From Stentor coeruleus (taxonomy: Eukaryota > Ciliophora > Heterotrichea > Heterotrichida > Stentoridae): a stretch of DNA of 64,000 nt. Shown piece by piece: positions 1 to 9,051 of the stretch (position 1 is the first letter of the stretch; every line of letters starts with the position of its first letter). The position numbers and the translations under genes were made by a program. The DNA is taken from NCBI GenBank assembly GCA_001970955.1, contig MPUH01000123.1:36752-100751 (forward strand), written 5' to 3'. Under the pieces are notes generated by a model, which was not told the origin of the DNA, searched no databases, and saw only the letters and a program-made list of their open reading frames with translations.

Positions 1-1
1 T

Positions 2-91
2 TATTTGGAAGAAGTTTGTGAACTTAAGGAACTTGAGGCTAATGAGAAACTCCTTGCGGATGAACTTATAGAAATCGAAGACTTTGATTAA
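2..91 (+). CDS. C-terminal fragment of an unknown acidic protein
   Basis: An open frame enters from the left edge and runs 29 codons to a TAA stop. It encodes a highly acidic, Glu/Leu-rich end (YLEEVCELKELEANEK...), which suggests a helical or coiled tail. The upstream part lies outside the window, so no family can be assigned. It is called coding because the codon choice (GAA, CTT, GAT) resembles the neighbouring genes and the frame is uninterrupted to the edge. Confidence 0.5.
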   Translation, partial: YLEEVCELKELEANEKLLADELIEIEDFD

Positions 92-507
92 TGATTATCT
101 TAATTTAGGAATTCTAGGAAAGTTGTAAATATTTTTTTTCATGATGAGAAATTTATTACTTAAACTACCTATACAAAACTAATAAAGTTTTATTATCTTT
201 CATAAGTTTATTATCTTTTTGATAATATAATCTATAATATTCACATTATTATAAAACTCATCAAAAATTATACACTGACCATAAGCCTTATAAGTTTAAA
301 TCAATTACATATAATCCTCAAGAATAAAAAATCTTCAATTTTCCTAACAAAACCAACCTCAAATCTCAAAAACTTCCCTTAAACTCAAAAGCAAAATCTA
401 ATTTCCAATGCAAAATCTAATAAAATCCTAAATCAAAAACTCCATAAAAACCCTTAATATCTCCAAAGACTTAAAAAAACTATAACTTTTAACGTACTTT
501 AATCTTA
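92..507. other. Intergenic, convergent gene ends
   Basis: About 415 bases of AT-rich sequence lie between the end of the left-edge gene and the end of the MCU gene on the opposite strand. It contains A-runs and C-containing A-rich sequence. I see no open frame, RNA gene or repeat in it. Confidence 0.5.
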
Positions 508-1389
508 CTATTCTACTTCTTCAGACGTGATCTGTCTTTGCATCTTGGCGAATTCTTCTTGTAAATTCATATAACCCTTCAAGTCAAAATTCGACTTTTC
601 TGAGTATTGTTCCAAATATTTCAAATAAAGCCTATTATAAACAGCCGTATTTTCAAATTCTACTTTAGATGATAAAGAATACCAAGTCCCAAAACTTAAA
701 TTAGCAAGTCCAATCAAATAAGCTTGAGCTTCCATAACATCCCAACTCCATGTATAATAACTACCAATACCTATATAAAGCATTTGAGTAACAGTAATAA
801 AAAAACCTCCCCAAAGAAATGAAAGGGCTTTAAAATCAGCCTTTTTACTTATAACCTCAAATTCAGGTTTAAGTCTTTGGATTTCTGAAAACAAATAATG
901 GATTTTGTCGTTAAGTTCCAAAGCATCAAATCGGTCTCTTTTGTTTTTCTTCAAGACAATATCGTTTATTAAAATCTCCAGATGCTCTTTTTTATACATT
1001 TCGCCTGATTTTGCGATTTTATCAAGTTTCTGTATATATTTATGAACAATATGCTGTTTAGAAGGGTTCATTTCATGGCAGTTTAGAAGGAAAAGATGCT
1101 TTTTTATTGATGTACTTAAAGCTTCGGCGTCGATTTTATAGTTTAAAGACCCTATTCTGATTATGAAAGATACTCCTTGAAGTTCGCTTATTTTAGTTGA
1201 TTTGCTTATGAGAACTCCTTCTAGGGACTCGATTTTTGTATTTTCGTATATTTTTAGGTAGTCATAAATAGTACCAATAGTTGTATTCTCGTGAAAAGGT
1301 ATAAAAATAGGTGAACCATGAACAGGGATAGTCACTCCATTGTTGTTTATATTCAGAGATACGAGAGAGAAGAGCCTTTTTACTAGCAT
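508..1389 (-). CDS. MCU: Mitochondrial calcium uniporter (MCU) pore subunit
   Basis: 293 aa. The protein has the MCU layout: a basic N-terminus (MLVKRLFSLV) suited to mitochondrial import, a soluble matrix domain (about residues 15-110), a coiled-coil stretch, then two membrane helices (about 188-213 and 221-240) joined by the pore motif WDVME at 216-220. The Asp and Glu of the DxxE selectivity filter are both present. After the Glu, the usual family Pro is replaced by Ala (MEAQAY rather than MEP). A further helical tail follows to residue 293. The family forms the Ca2+ channel of the inner mitochondrial membrane. The start is the first ATG of the frame and gives a full-length protein without introns. 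The neighbours are unrelated. Confidence 0.85.
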   Translation of the reverse strand: MLVKRLFSLVSLNINNNGVTIPVHGSPIFIPFHENTTIGTIYDYLKIYENTKIESLEGVLISKSTKISELQGVSFIIRIGSLNYKIDAEALSTSIKKHLFLLNCHEMNPSKQHIVHKYIQKLDKIAKSGEMYKKEHLEILINDIVLKKNKRDRFDALELNDKIHYLFSEIQRLKPEFEVISKKADFKALSFLWGGFFITVTQMLYIGIGSYYTWSWDVMEAQAYLIGLANLSFGTWYSLSSKVEFENTAVYNRLYLKYLEQYSEKSNFDLKGYMNLQEEFAKMQRQITSEEVE

Positions 1390-1781
1390 TTGAATAATAA
1401 AATTTTTATGGTAAATGGTTGATAGCTTTTTTTACTCTTATAGGATACTTTAGGTGAGTTTTTTTTTTAGTTGAAGTTTTTGAGATGGGGTTATGAAATG
1501 AGATTTTTTTGGGATTAGGAAAAAAATTTTTGATATTAGAAGATTTTGCTCGATTTTAAAAGGCTGTGGCTGATTATAATTTTTTAGATATGATATAGGA
1601 TTAAGATTAAGATTTAGGCAAGTATTGGGAAGAAGGTGAAGTTGTAGAGATTTTTATTTTGGATGAAGATGAGAATAGGTTATAATTATTAGTTGAATTA
1701 GGTTATGGAGTTATGGGGTGGCATCATATTTTATTTGAACTATAATATGTATAATGAATTATATGATTATATTTTGTAACT
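1390..1781. other. Divergent intergenic region, MCU / repeat surface protein
   Basis: About 390 bases lie between two divergently transcribed genes. It is GA/T-rich with no supported open frame. It must hold both promoters; no element can be singled out beyond the general TATA-rich sequence near 1740-1775. Confidence 0.4.
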
Positions 1782-4700
1782 ATGATATTATTACTGCTTG
1801 TCTATACCGCAAATGCAGTCTGCAACTCAAACTGTCTTTTTGATTGCCGTTTAACTGGGTCTAATAACGACTGTGAAGCAAAATGCGACTGCTTTTCTAC
1901 AACAATTAAAAATATTTATGCTTCACAAACAGAAAACTCTAATGAAATCATTGAAAGAGAAATATTAAGTAAACTAACTGAAGATATACACCCAGGATAT
2001 CTTCCTGGGAACTATGATGAGAGTTATTTTGAAATTAAAATTGAACAGCTTACAAAAAAAAAAGCAAAAGATCAAGATGATGAAGATGATAAGGATGATT
2101 ATGATGATAAAAATGATAAAGATGATTATGATGATAAGAAGGATTATGATGATGAAAAAGATGATGATGATAAAAAGTCTAAAAAAGATAAAAACAAAAA
2201 AGATAGTAAAGGGACTAGTGATAGTAAAAAAAGTAATAGTGATAGTACAAAGAGTTCTTCAAAAAATGATAAGGGATCTAGTAAAGATAGTAAGAGTGAT
2301 ACAAAAAAATCTAGTAGTGATAAAAGTACTAGTAAGGATAGTAAAAGTGATAAAAGTACAAGTAAAGATAGTAAAAGTACTAGTAAAGATGATAAAAGCT
2401 CAGATAAAAGTACAAGTAAAGATGATAAAAGTTCAAATAAAAGTAGTAATAGTACAAGTACAGAAAAAGATAGTAAAAGTACAAATTCGAAAAGTAGTAA
2501 TAGTACAAGTACAGAAAAAGATAGTAAAAGTACAAATTCAACTAGTAATAATACAGAAAATAAAAATACTACAAATTCTACTACTAAAGAAAATGAAAGC
2601 ACAATAAAAACTGACTCAAATAGTAAAAAGTCTGAAGAAGATACAAGTAAGAGTACCAACAAAACAGAAAGTACTGAAAAAGATACAAATCAAAATAAAA
2701 CTTCCAAACAAGAAGAAGTTGATGATCATGACGACGATGATGATGACTCGAAAGAAAATGATCATTGCACAAAAAATTCAGATGATGATGAAAATGATGA
2801 GGATGATGAAAGTAAAAGTGAGGGAGAATCTGATGGGAAAACTGGAAATCAATCGAAAGATGAAGAGGAGGATTTTGAGAAAGCAGATAAAGATGGGAAA
2901 GAAAATAATGGAAAAAATAGCACTGAAGTTGAGGATGATGTGGAAAAAGATAAAAATACGACTGAAACAGGTAAAAATACGACAGAAACAGGTAAGAATA
3001 CAACTGATACAGGGAAAAATATAACTGAAACAGGTAAGAATACTACTGATACAGGTAAGAATACAACTGAAACAGGTAAGAATACTACTGATACAGGTAA
3101 GAATACAACTGATGCAGGTAAAAATACTACTGAAGCAGGCAAAAATACGACTGAAACAGGTAAGAATACAACTGATTCAGGCAAAAATACTACTGATGCA
3201 GGTAAAAATACAACTGAAGCAGGTAAGAATACAACTGATACTGGTAAAAATACTACTGATGCAGGTAAAAATACAACTGAAGCAGGTAAGAATACAACTG
3301 ATATAGGTAAGAATACAACTGATACAGGTAAGAATACAACTGATACTGGTAAAAATACTACTGATACAGGTAAAAATACAACTGAAGCAGGTAAGAATAC
3401 AACTGATGCAGGTAAGAATACAACTGATACAGGCAAAAATACTACTGATGCTGGTAAGAATACAACTGATACTAACAAAAATGCCACTGAAATAGATAAG
3501 AATACAACTGATACTGGAAAAAATACAACTGAAGCAGGTAAGAATACAACTGATACTGGAAAAAATACAACTGAAGAAGGTAAAAACGCAACTGATACTA
3601 GTAAAAATACTACTGATACTAGTAAAAATATAACTGATATAGGCAAGAACACTACTGATACAGGCAAGAACACTACTGATACGGGTAAAAATACGACCGA
3701 TGTTGGTAAAAATACAACAGATACCGGTAAAAACATTACTGATACAGGTAAAAACACTACTAATACAGGTAAAAATACCACAGATGCAGGTAAAAACACC
3801 ACTGAAATAGAAAAAAATACTACAGATACAGGAAAAAATACTACAAACACAGGGGGAAATACTACAAATCCAGAAAAAAATACAACTGATACAATAGGAA
3901 ACACTACAGATTCAGGTACCAATACAACAAATACAGGAAATAACACTTCAAACCCAGAACTAAATACAACTGATATAAAAAATATCACATCAGATACATC
4001 GGGAAACAGCACAGCCACAGAAAACAATACCTCAAATATAGGGAATACTACTTCAGATACTGAGAATAATTCAACAGATATTAGTCAAAACATAACAGAT
4101 ACTGGAACAAATGCAACAGATATAGGACAAAATACAACAAATATAGGGGGAAATACAACAAATACAGGAGAAAATACAACAAATATATGGGAAAATACAA
4201 CAAATACAGGAGAAAATACAACAGATATATGGGAAAATACAACAAATATAGGGGGAAATACAACAGATACAGGGGGAAATACAACAAATATAGGGGAAAA
4301 TACAACAGATACAGGGGGAAATACAACAAATATAGGGGGAAATACAACAGATACAGGGGGAAATACAACAGATAAAGGGGGAAATACAACAAATATAGGG
4401 GGAAATACAACAGATATAGGGGAAAATGCAATAAACACTACAAATACAGAAGGGGCTCCTATAGATCCGATCAGTAATGGGACAAACACAAGCCAAAATT
4501 CTTCTGACATAGGTAAAGATAAAACAAATTCTGAAAATAATGAAACATCTTCAGAAATCCCTATAATAAACCAAAATCAAACAAATAATGAGTCCATAAG
4601 CAACCAAACAACAAATGAAACAACTGAGGGAGATAATTCAAATAGTACAGATCCTAATCCTATAGATAACGAATCATCATCAGATACAAATACTACAACT

Positions 4701-5642
4701 AATACTAACCCTATATCTAATACAACAACCAATGAAAATGTTACAAATCCAGAATCAAATACTACAAACATTGATTTAAATATTACTGAACCTAATTCTA
4801 ATTCATCAATTTCTGATACAAATGCAGATATAAATTCAACCAGTCCAGAAAATAACTCTACTGACTCACAAAATAATACTACAAATATAGATACTAATAT
4901 AACAAATACAGATACAAATATTACTAATACGAATACTACAGGTACTAATATAACAAATACAGATACTAATATAACAAATACAGATACAAATATAACAAAT
5001 ACAGATACAAATATAACAAATACAGATACAAATATAACAAATACAGATACAAACATAACAAATACTGATACAAATACAACAAATACAGATACAAATACAA
5101 CAAATCCTGATACAAACATAACAAATGCAGATACAAATACAACAAATCCTGATACAAACATAACAAATACTGATACAAATACAACAAATCCTGATATAAA
5201 TACAACTAATCCAAATACAACTAATCAAAATACAAATACAACTGAATCTTTAAATAATAGTACTAATATTGACGCAACTACAAATAATACAGAATCCAGT
5301 GGTAACAATTCTTCTACAAACTCATCAAATACCGAAAGCAATAATACATCACAAATAGATATAAATAATACAAATACTGAAGTTATTAGCGGTGTTGATT
5401 GCCCATTGTTAGATTCTTATACTGACTATTCAATATCATTTATTGAAATATCTGCAACAAATGAAGGTATGGCAAATCTAAAAGTTGATATTGAAATAGA
5501 GCCTTTAAATTTTTTGGTATCAGATTATTATAGAGTGAGCTTATATGCTATTATATTGATACTTATATGTATTTTAGTTTTAAGAAACTATTGGAGTAAA
5601 CGGAAAGTTATTGAGGAATCTTTGAAAACTAAACTAGTTTAA
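1782..5642 (+). CDS. Giant sequon-rich heptapeptide-repeat surface protein, single C-terminal membrane anchor
   Basis: 1286 aa and not assignable to a named family. The order is: a hydrophobic N-terminus (MILLLLVYTANA) that can act as a signal peptide; a Cys-rich patch (Cys 14, 18, 22, 32, 36, 38); a D/K/Y charged run; a K/S/T-rich region; an acidic block; then a very long array of 7-residue units. There are about 45 GKNTT(D/E)x units, then about 14 GGNTT(N/D)xG units, then about 16 N(I/T)TNTDT units. Almost every unit carries an N-x-T glycosylation sequon. A short globular domain with one Cys precedes a transmembrane helix (about 1253-1267) and a basic cytoplasmic tail. The layout is that of a heavily glycosylated stalk or mucin-like coat protein facing the medium. 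The other frames across this region are shadows of the 21-nt repeat. The true N-terminus is less certain because the signal peptide is short. Confidence 0.75.
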   Translation: MILLLLVYTANAVCNSNCLFDCRLTGSNNDCEAKCDCFSTTIKNIYASQTENSNEIIEREILSKLTEDIHPGYLPGNYDESYFEIKIEQLTKKKAKDQDDEDDKDDYDDKNDKDDYDDKKDYDDEKDDDDKKSKKDKNKKDSKGTSDSKKSNSDSTKSSSKNDKGSSKDSKSDTKKSSSDKSTSKDSKSDKSTSKDSKSTSKDDKSSDKSTSKDDKSSNKSSNSTSTEKDSKSTNSKSSNSTSTEKDSKSTNSTSNNTENKNTTNSTTKENESTIKTDSNSKKSEEDTSKSTNKTESTEKDTNQNKTSKQEEVDDHDDDDDDSKENDHCTKNSDDDENDEDDESKSEGESDGKTGNQSKDEEEDFEKADKDGKENNGKNSTEVEDDVEKDKNTTETGKNTTETGKNTTDTGKNITETGKNTTDTGKNTTETGKNTTDTGKNTTDAGKNTTEAGKNTTETGKNTTDSGKNTTDAGKNTTEAGKNTTDTGKNTTDAGKNTTEAGKNTTDIGKNTTDTGKNTTDTGKNTTDTGKNTTEAGKNTTDAGKNTTDTGKNTTDAGKNTTDTNKNATEIDKNTTDTGKNTTEAGKNTTDTGKNTTEEGKNATDTSKNTTDTSKNITDIGKNTTDTGKNTTDTGKNTTDVGKNTTDTGKNITDTGKNTTNTGKNTTDAGKNTTEIEKNTTDTGKNTTNTGGNTTNPEKNTTDTIGNTTDSGTNTTNTGNNTSNPELNTTDIKNITSDTSGNSTATENNTSNIGNTTSDTENNSTDISQNITDTGTNATDIGQNTTNIGGNTTNTGENTTNIWENTTNTGENTTDIWENTTNIGGNTTDTGGNTTNIGENTTDTGGNTTNIGGNTTDTGGNTTDKGGNTTNIGGNTTDIGENAINTTNTEGAPIDPISNGTNTSQNSSDIGKDKTNSENNETSSEIPIINQNQTNNESISNQTTNETTEGDNSNSTDPNPIDNESSSDTNTTTNTNPISNTTTNENVTNPESNTTNIDLNITEPNSNSSISDTNADINSTSPENNSTDSQNNTTNIDTNITNTDTNITNTNTTGTNITNTDTNITNTDTNITNTDTNITNTDTNITNTDTNITNTDTNTTNTDTNTTNPDTNITNADTNTTNPDTNITNTDTNTTNPDINTTNPNTTNQNTNTTESLNNSTNIDATTNNTESSGNNSSTNSSNTESNNTSQIDINNTNTEVISGVDCPLLDSYTDYSISFIEISATNEGMANLKVDIEIEPLNFLVSDYYRVSLYAIILILICILVLRNYWSKRKVIEESLKTKLV
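2950..3900 (+). repeat. 21-nt coding tandem repeat, GKNTT(D/E)x type, about 45 units
   Basis: This is in-frame 21-bp tandem repetition inside the surface-protein gene. Units differ mainly at the residue pair after NTT (DT, ET, DA, EA). Larger blocks of the pattern DT-DA-EA recur, which suggests expansion by multi-unit duplication. The third unit position is a silent/replacement hotspot while the N-x-T core is kept. Confidence 0.9.
4130..4440 (+). repeat. 21-nt coding tandem repeat, GGNTTNIG type, about 14 units
   Basis: A second, more homogeneous in-frame 21-bp array in the same gene. The copies are nearly identical at the DNA level (gggggaaatacaac core), which suggests recent expansion compared with the first array. 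It keeps one N-T-T sequon per unit. Confidence 0.9.
4880..5240 (+). repeat. 21-nt coding tandem repeat, NITNTDT type, about 16 units
   Basis: A third in-frame 21-bp array in the same gene (acaaatataacaaatacaga-like core). It preserves N-I-T or N-T-T in each unit. The unit length equals that of the two upstream arrays, so all three probably descend from one heptapeptide. Confidence 0.9.
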
Positions 5643-6550
5643 GTAAATAATTATACTCTTACATAAAGCTTTTAATCTATATAAAATTCATCATAATCAG
5701 TATAAATTATATATATTAAACTATATTATTTCCTATAAAAATCAATCCTAATCACAAAATTTCATTCTTTCATCACTCAAAACATATTAAAAAACCCTAA
5801 AACTATTACTTTATTTTTTAAACCCATAAAAAATGCAATACTTGATACAAGTTATTAGTAAGTCTTACCAAAAACACTGGTAGTATATTATATTACTCAC
5901 TTCTAGATATATTAATGTTAGTATATAAAATGATTTTAAAGCCGAATTTTGCTGTGAGAACTTTGACCCTTTTCTAACATTTTTCTATTTTTGTTACTTG
6001 ATGAGTTTATAGAGGTCGTGATTTATTTATATATGTTTTGAAAATCCACATTTCTTTACAGAGTTTATTGATTTTGTATTTGATTATTTTGCTTAGTGAG
6101 TCGTTTTTGTTATGATTTTTGTAAGGATTGTTAAAGGATTTGATTTTACATGAGAATTGGATATTTTTCTTTTTTTCTTCACTTATTTTATGCATTTGAT
6201 CGAAAATTTTCGTTTTTATTTTATCTAGATCTTAATCAAGTTCTTCTAGTCAAGATCAATACACTTCACTTATTTTTGATACTAAAAATCCTTTTATGAT
6301 ACTTATTGACTTGAAAGCATTTTCAATTCCATATCTTCAAGCATTAATTTGATCTAAGAAATCTCTTTATTTATATACTCCACAAAACCAGAGTAGCTGT
6401 TCTTTTCGTTTGTGCGATTTTTGGGAGATAAAGCATTTTCTCTACAAATACCCAAAAAACCTCATCAAATTTTTATTAACACCTTCATTACCATAATACA
6501 ATATGAACAACGAATATGAAATCCACCAATAAACAATTAGAACCGATATC
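5643..6550. other. Intergenic with weak coding-like remnants
   Basis: About 900 bases. On the minus strand 6007-6195 holds a 62-codon ATG-to-TAA frame (MHKISEEKKKNIQFS...) that reads back a further 20 codons through one TAA. On the plus strand 6245-6496 is open apart from one TGA. Neither has a recognisable domain. They may be chance frames or decayed genes. Nothing else is seen. Confidence 0.3.
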
Positions 6551-7729
6551 ATGGATGCAATTTCAGAGCCTCTAGTCAACAATCGTGAAAATATCTTATC
6601 CCGTCTAATAAAATTCTGCACAGGTTGCTGCATAAGAGACCATTCTCCTCCTCCAGACCCTGAAAACAACCAATATCTCGAACTAAAAAACTTTAAACCT
6701 CCTCAAGATATTATCCCAATACAAACAACATCTCCAATCCTAAGTATCATAGACCCAACAATATCAATCAAAAAGAAAAAATCTAAGAAAAAAGGTTTAC
6801 CCGTAGTAAATTCTCTAATAGAAGGTTATCAAGTTATAGGAAATGGTAAAGAAACAGTCATAGCAATAATGTCAAAAACCCAAGTCGAGTTTAATAAAAC
6901 AACATTTAGATCTGATATAAAAAAAAAACCTGATTATGTTCCTTTAAAATATTGGAATCAAAGGTATAGCATTTTTTCTAAATATGATGAAGGGATTCAA
7001 TTAGATGAAGAAAGCTGGTATAGTGTCACTCATGAATGTATAGCAAAATGTATAGCCGATAAGCTTAAGAACTACACAGTCATGGACGGCTTTGCTGGAG
7101 CAGGGGGTAACATAATCCAGTTTGCAATGAATGGTCCGACATTAGCTTTAGAAATTGACCAGTCACATATAGATATGCTAAAAAATAATGCTGAGATATA
7201 TGGAGTGATATCAAATATAAAATTCATCAAAGGAGATTTTTTAGTTGATGCTAAATCTGAAGCACCTTTAGAAGTGATTTTTATGTCTCCACCATGGGGT
7301 GGTCCTGATTATGTGAAATCAAAAAAATATGATTTATTTACAACGATAACCCCGGATATAACAAAAATAATGCAAGTGTGTAATGATGTGACTAAAAATG
7401 TTGTTTTGTATTTACCAAGAACTGCACATCCAGCACAAATTGTTCAGTTATTTAAATATATGCCGAATATTGAAAGGAAAATTGAGTTTGAACTTTTTTG
7501 TGTTGGGAGTAAAGTTAAGACAATATGCTGTTATATGGGAGAAATGAATAAAATATCAAGCGAACAGGTTTCTAAGAGTATTTTAGATAAGATGATTAAA
7601 ATACCAAAGTATTTACCTAAAGATAGAGAAGGGGCGGAAGATGCGTTTGCTAAGGAAATTGAAGAGATTGGGTTGAATCAAGCGATAAATCATGCGTATT
7701 CTGCTAAAAGGCATCCTCGTAACAAATAA
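6551..7729 (+). CDS. TGS1: Trimethylguanosine synthase (snRNA/snoRNA cap hypermethylase)
   Basis: 392 aa. TGS1 adds two methyl groups to the m7G cap of snRNAs and snoRNAs using S-adenosylmethionine. The catalytic domain spans about residues 125-360. It contains the TGS1-type entry YWNQRYSIFSKYDEGIQLD (134-152), the SAM-binding motif MDGFAGAGGN (178-187), the acidic ribose-binding residue in ALEID (199-203), and the signature SPPWGGPDY (246-254) with the cap-stacking Trp and catalytic Pro-Pro-Trp. The N-terminus (1-120) is Lys-rich and unlike other families. No intron is needed. It is shorter than animal TGS1, which has long N-terminal extensions, and similar to compact unicellular versions. 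Confidence 0.93.
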   Translation: MDAISEPLVNNRENILSRLIKFCTGCCIRDHSPPPDPENNQYLELKNFKPPQDIIPIQTTSPILSIIDPTISIKKKKSKKKGLPVVNSLIEGYQVIGNGKETVIAIMSKTQVEFNKTTFRSDIKKKPDYVPLKYWNQRYSIFSKYDEGIQLDEESWYSVTHECIAKCIADKLKNYTVMDGFAGAGGNIIQFAMNGPTLALEIDQSHIDMLKNNAEIYGVISNIKFIKGDFLVDAKSEAPLEVIFMSPPWGGPDYVKSKKYDLFTTITPDITKIMQVCNDVTKNVVLYLPRTAHPAQIVQLFKYMPNIERKIEFELFCVGSKVKTICCYMGEMNKISSEQVSKSILDKMIKIPKYLPKDREGAEDAFAKEIEEIGLNQAINHAYSAKRHPRNK

Positions 7730-7834
7730 TTTAAGCATTGGTTTGGGATTTTGTGTGGAAAATGAACTTTTGGGTTATGAAAAAAAATTTTTTTATGGAT
7801 TTAGAGGAAGTGTAGTTTAAATGATTATTTATAC

Positions 7835-8755
7835 TTAACCGAACCTTTTTGATGTGATTTCTTTGAGAGATAAGAGAAGGTCTTGTTGTGTTGACCTTTC
7901 TGATGATAGTTGATTGTATTGGTCAGCCCAGTCTTTGCAGAGAATCCCGATGTTTCTAAGAAGGTTTTGGCTACGAAGCTCAAGGTCGCTAGCGATGAAT
8001 TTCATATTTTCTTGTTTTTTTATACATTCTTCTGTGGTTTGGATATGCTCATTTTGTTGTACCTCACTATCTTCATAGCTGTTTACAAGTTGTGATGCTA
8101 GTTCGAATATACGCTTATAGTGATAGTCAATATCGTTAATTGCTGAAGCTCGTTCTTCATGAGCTTCTTCAACTGCAGTTTTCAAACTTTTCATCCTCTG
8201 CTCAAAAATTTCTGTTGTACTTTGTTCTAAAAACTCAGTAATTTCCCCTACTAACTCAGTATTTGTTGTACTCAAAGCTTCACTAGCAATTTGTAAGAAT
8301 TCTTGTTTATCATCTGAAACTAAATTTTGTTGAGTTAAAAAAGATAAATACTCATATTGTGATAATTTTTTAGATGAATATCCTTTTTCTAAACCTTGTA
8401 GAGCTTTAAGTTGAGACTCAAAACTTTCGATAAAAGATTTTTCGTTTTTAACAGTGAGGATTTTTGCTTTTCTATGATGTTTTTCACTTTCACATACATC
8501 ATGCTCAACAACAGCTCTTGAATATGCATATTTTGCATCAGAAAGCTCAGTTTCTCTATATTTTATTTCATATTTGCATTGTTTTAGTTGGTTTTGGAAG
8601 GTTAAATCATGAGATTTTTGTTCTTCGAATAAGGATTGGACCATAGAATCTATTGTTTCTAATGCTTGAGATAGGGATGATGAAGAAGGTTTATTAGAGA
8701 TCCCAAGTGAATATCGGAGGATTGTGATGAGTAAGATTTGAGTTGAGATCCACAT
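7835..8755 (-). CDS. Secreted coiled-coil protein, granule-lattice (GRL/trichocyst matrix)-like
   Basis: 306 aa. A signal peptide (1-18, hydrophobic, ending SLG) is followed by an almost entirely helical, heptad-rich protein with four Cys. The stretch around residues 55-100, in which a Cys-containing segment (LKQCKYEIKYRETELSDAK) is followed by VVEHDVCESE, resembles the repeated core of ciliate granule-lattice and trichocyst matrix proteins, which form the expandable content of secretory granules. Those proteins are often proteolytically matured; no clear processing site is visible here. Inference: a cargo protein of cortical secretory granules. An unrelated secreted coiled-coil protein remains possible. 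Confidence 0.65.
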   Translation of the reverse strand: MWISTQILLITILRYSLGISNKPSSSSLSQALETIDSMVQSLFEEQKSHDLTFQNQLKQCKYEIKYRETELSDAKYAYSRAVVEHDVCESEKHHRKAKILTVKNEKSFIESFESQLKALQGLEKGYSSKKLSQYEYLSFLTQQNLVSDDKQEFLQIASEALSTTNTELVGEITEFLEQSTTEIFEQRMKSLKTAVEEAHEERASAINDIDYHYKRIFELASQLVNSYEDSEVQQNEHIQTTEECIKKQENMKFIASDLELRSQNLLRNIGILCKDWADQYNQLSSERSTQQDLLLSLKEITSKRFG

Positions 8756-9051
8756 TTGAAATTTTATCAGTTAGAAATATGGATTGGAAGTTTGAAAATG
8801 GGAGGAAAATAAGGATTTAGTGATATGAAAAGGAGATTCAGATAAAGAGAGAAGATGTTTTTTTGGGTATGGAATAGGATTAGGGTATTATAATTGGGTT
8901 TGTGTTGTGATTTTATATGTTGGAATAGGAGGTTTTTATAGAAAAAAACACAAACTATATAATAAAATCCAAAAACACTCCACATTTTATCATCCAAAAT
9001 CCTCTTCCTCTATAAAAAAAACCAAACTTACCTAATATTTTCCTAAACTAT
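8756..9051. other. Short intergenic region
   Basis: About 300 bases between two minus-strand genes. It should contain the promoter of the granule-protein gene and the 3' end of the PABP gene. No supported gene is seen; a 76-codon frame here is low-complexity and unconvincing. Confidence 0.4.

Noticed and set aside
2080-2190. DYDDK-like runs resembling an epitope tag
   Set aside because: They are part of a natural D/K/Y low-complexity region that varies along the gene; there is no sign of engineered sequence.
2014-5228. Many long frames on both strands inside the repeat surface-protein gene
   Set aside because: They arise because the 21-nt repeats lack stops in several frames; their translations are monotonous (VFLPVSVV, YICCIS) and only frame +3 has a signal peptide and membrane anchor.
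8767-8997. 76-codon minus-strand frame between two genes
   Set aside because: Low-complexity Phe/Leu/Asn-rich translation in AT-rich spacer; no domain and no support.
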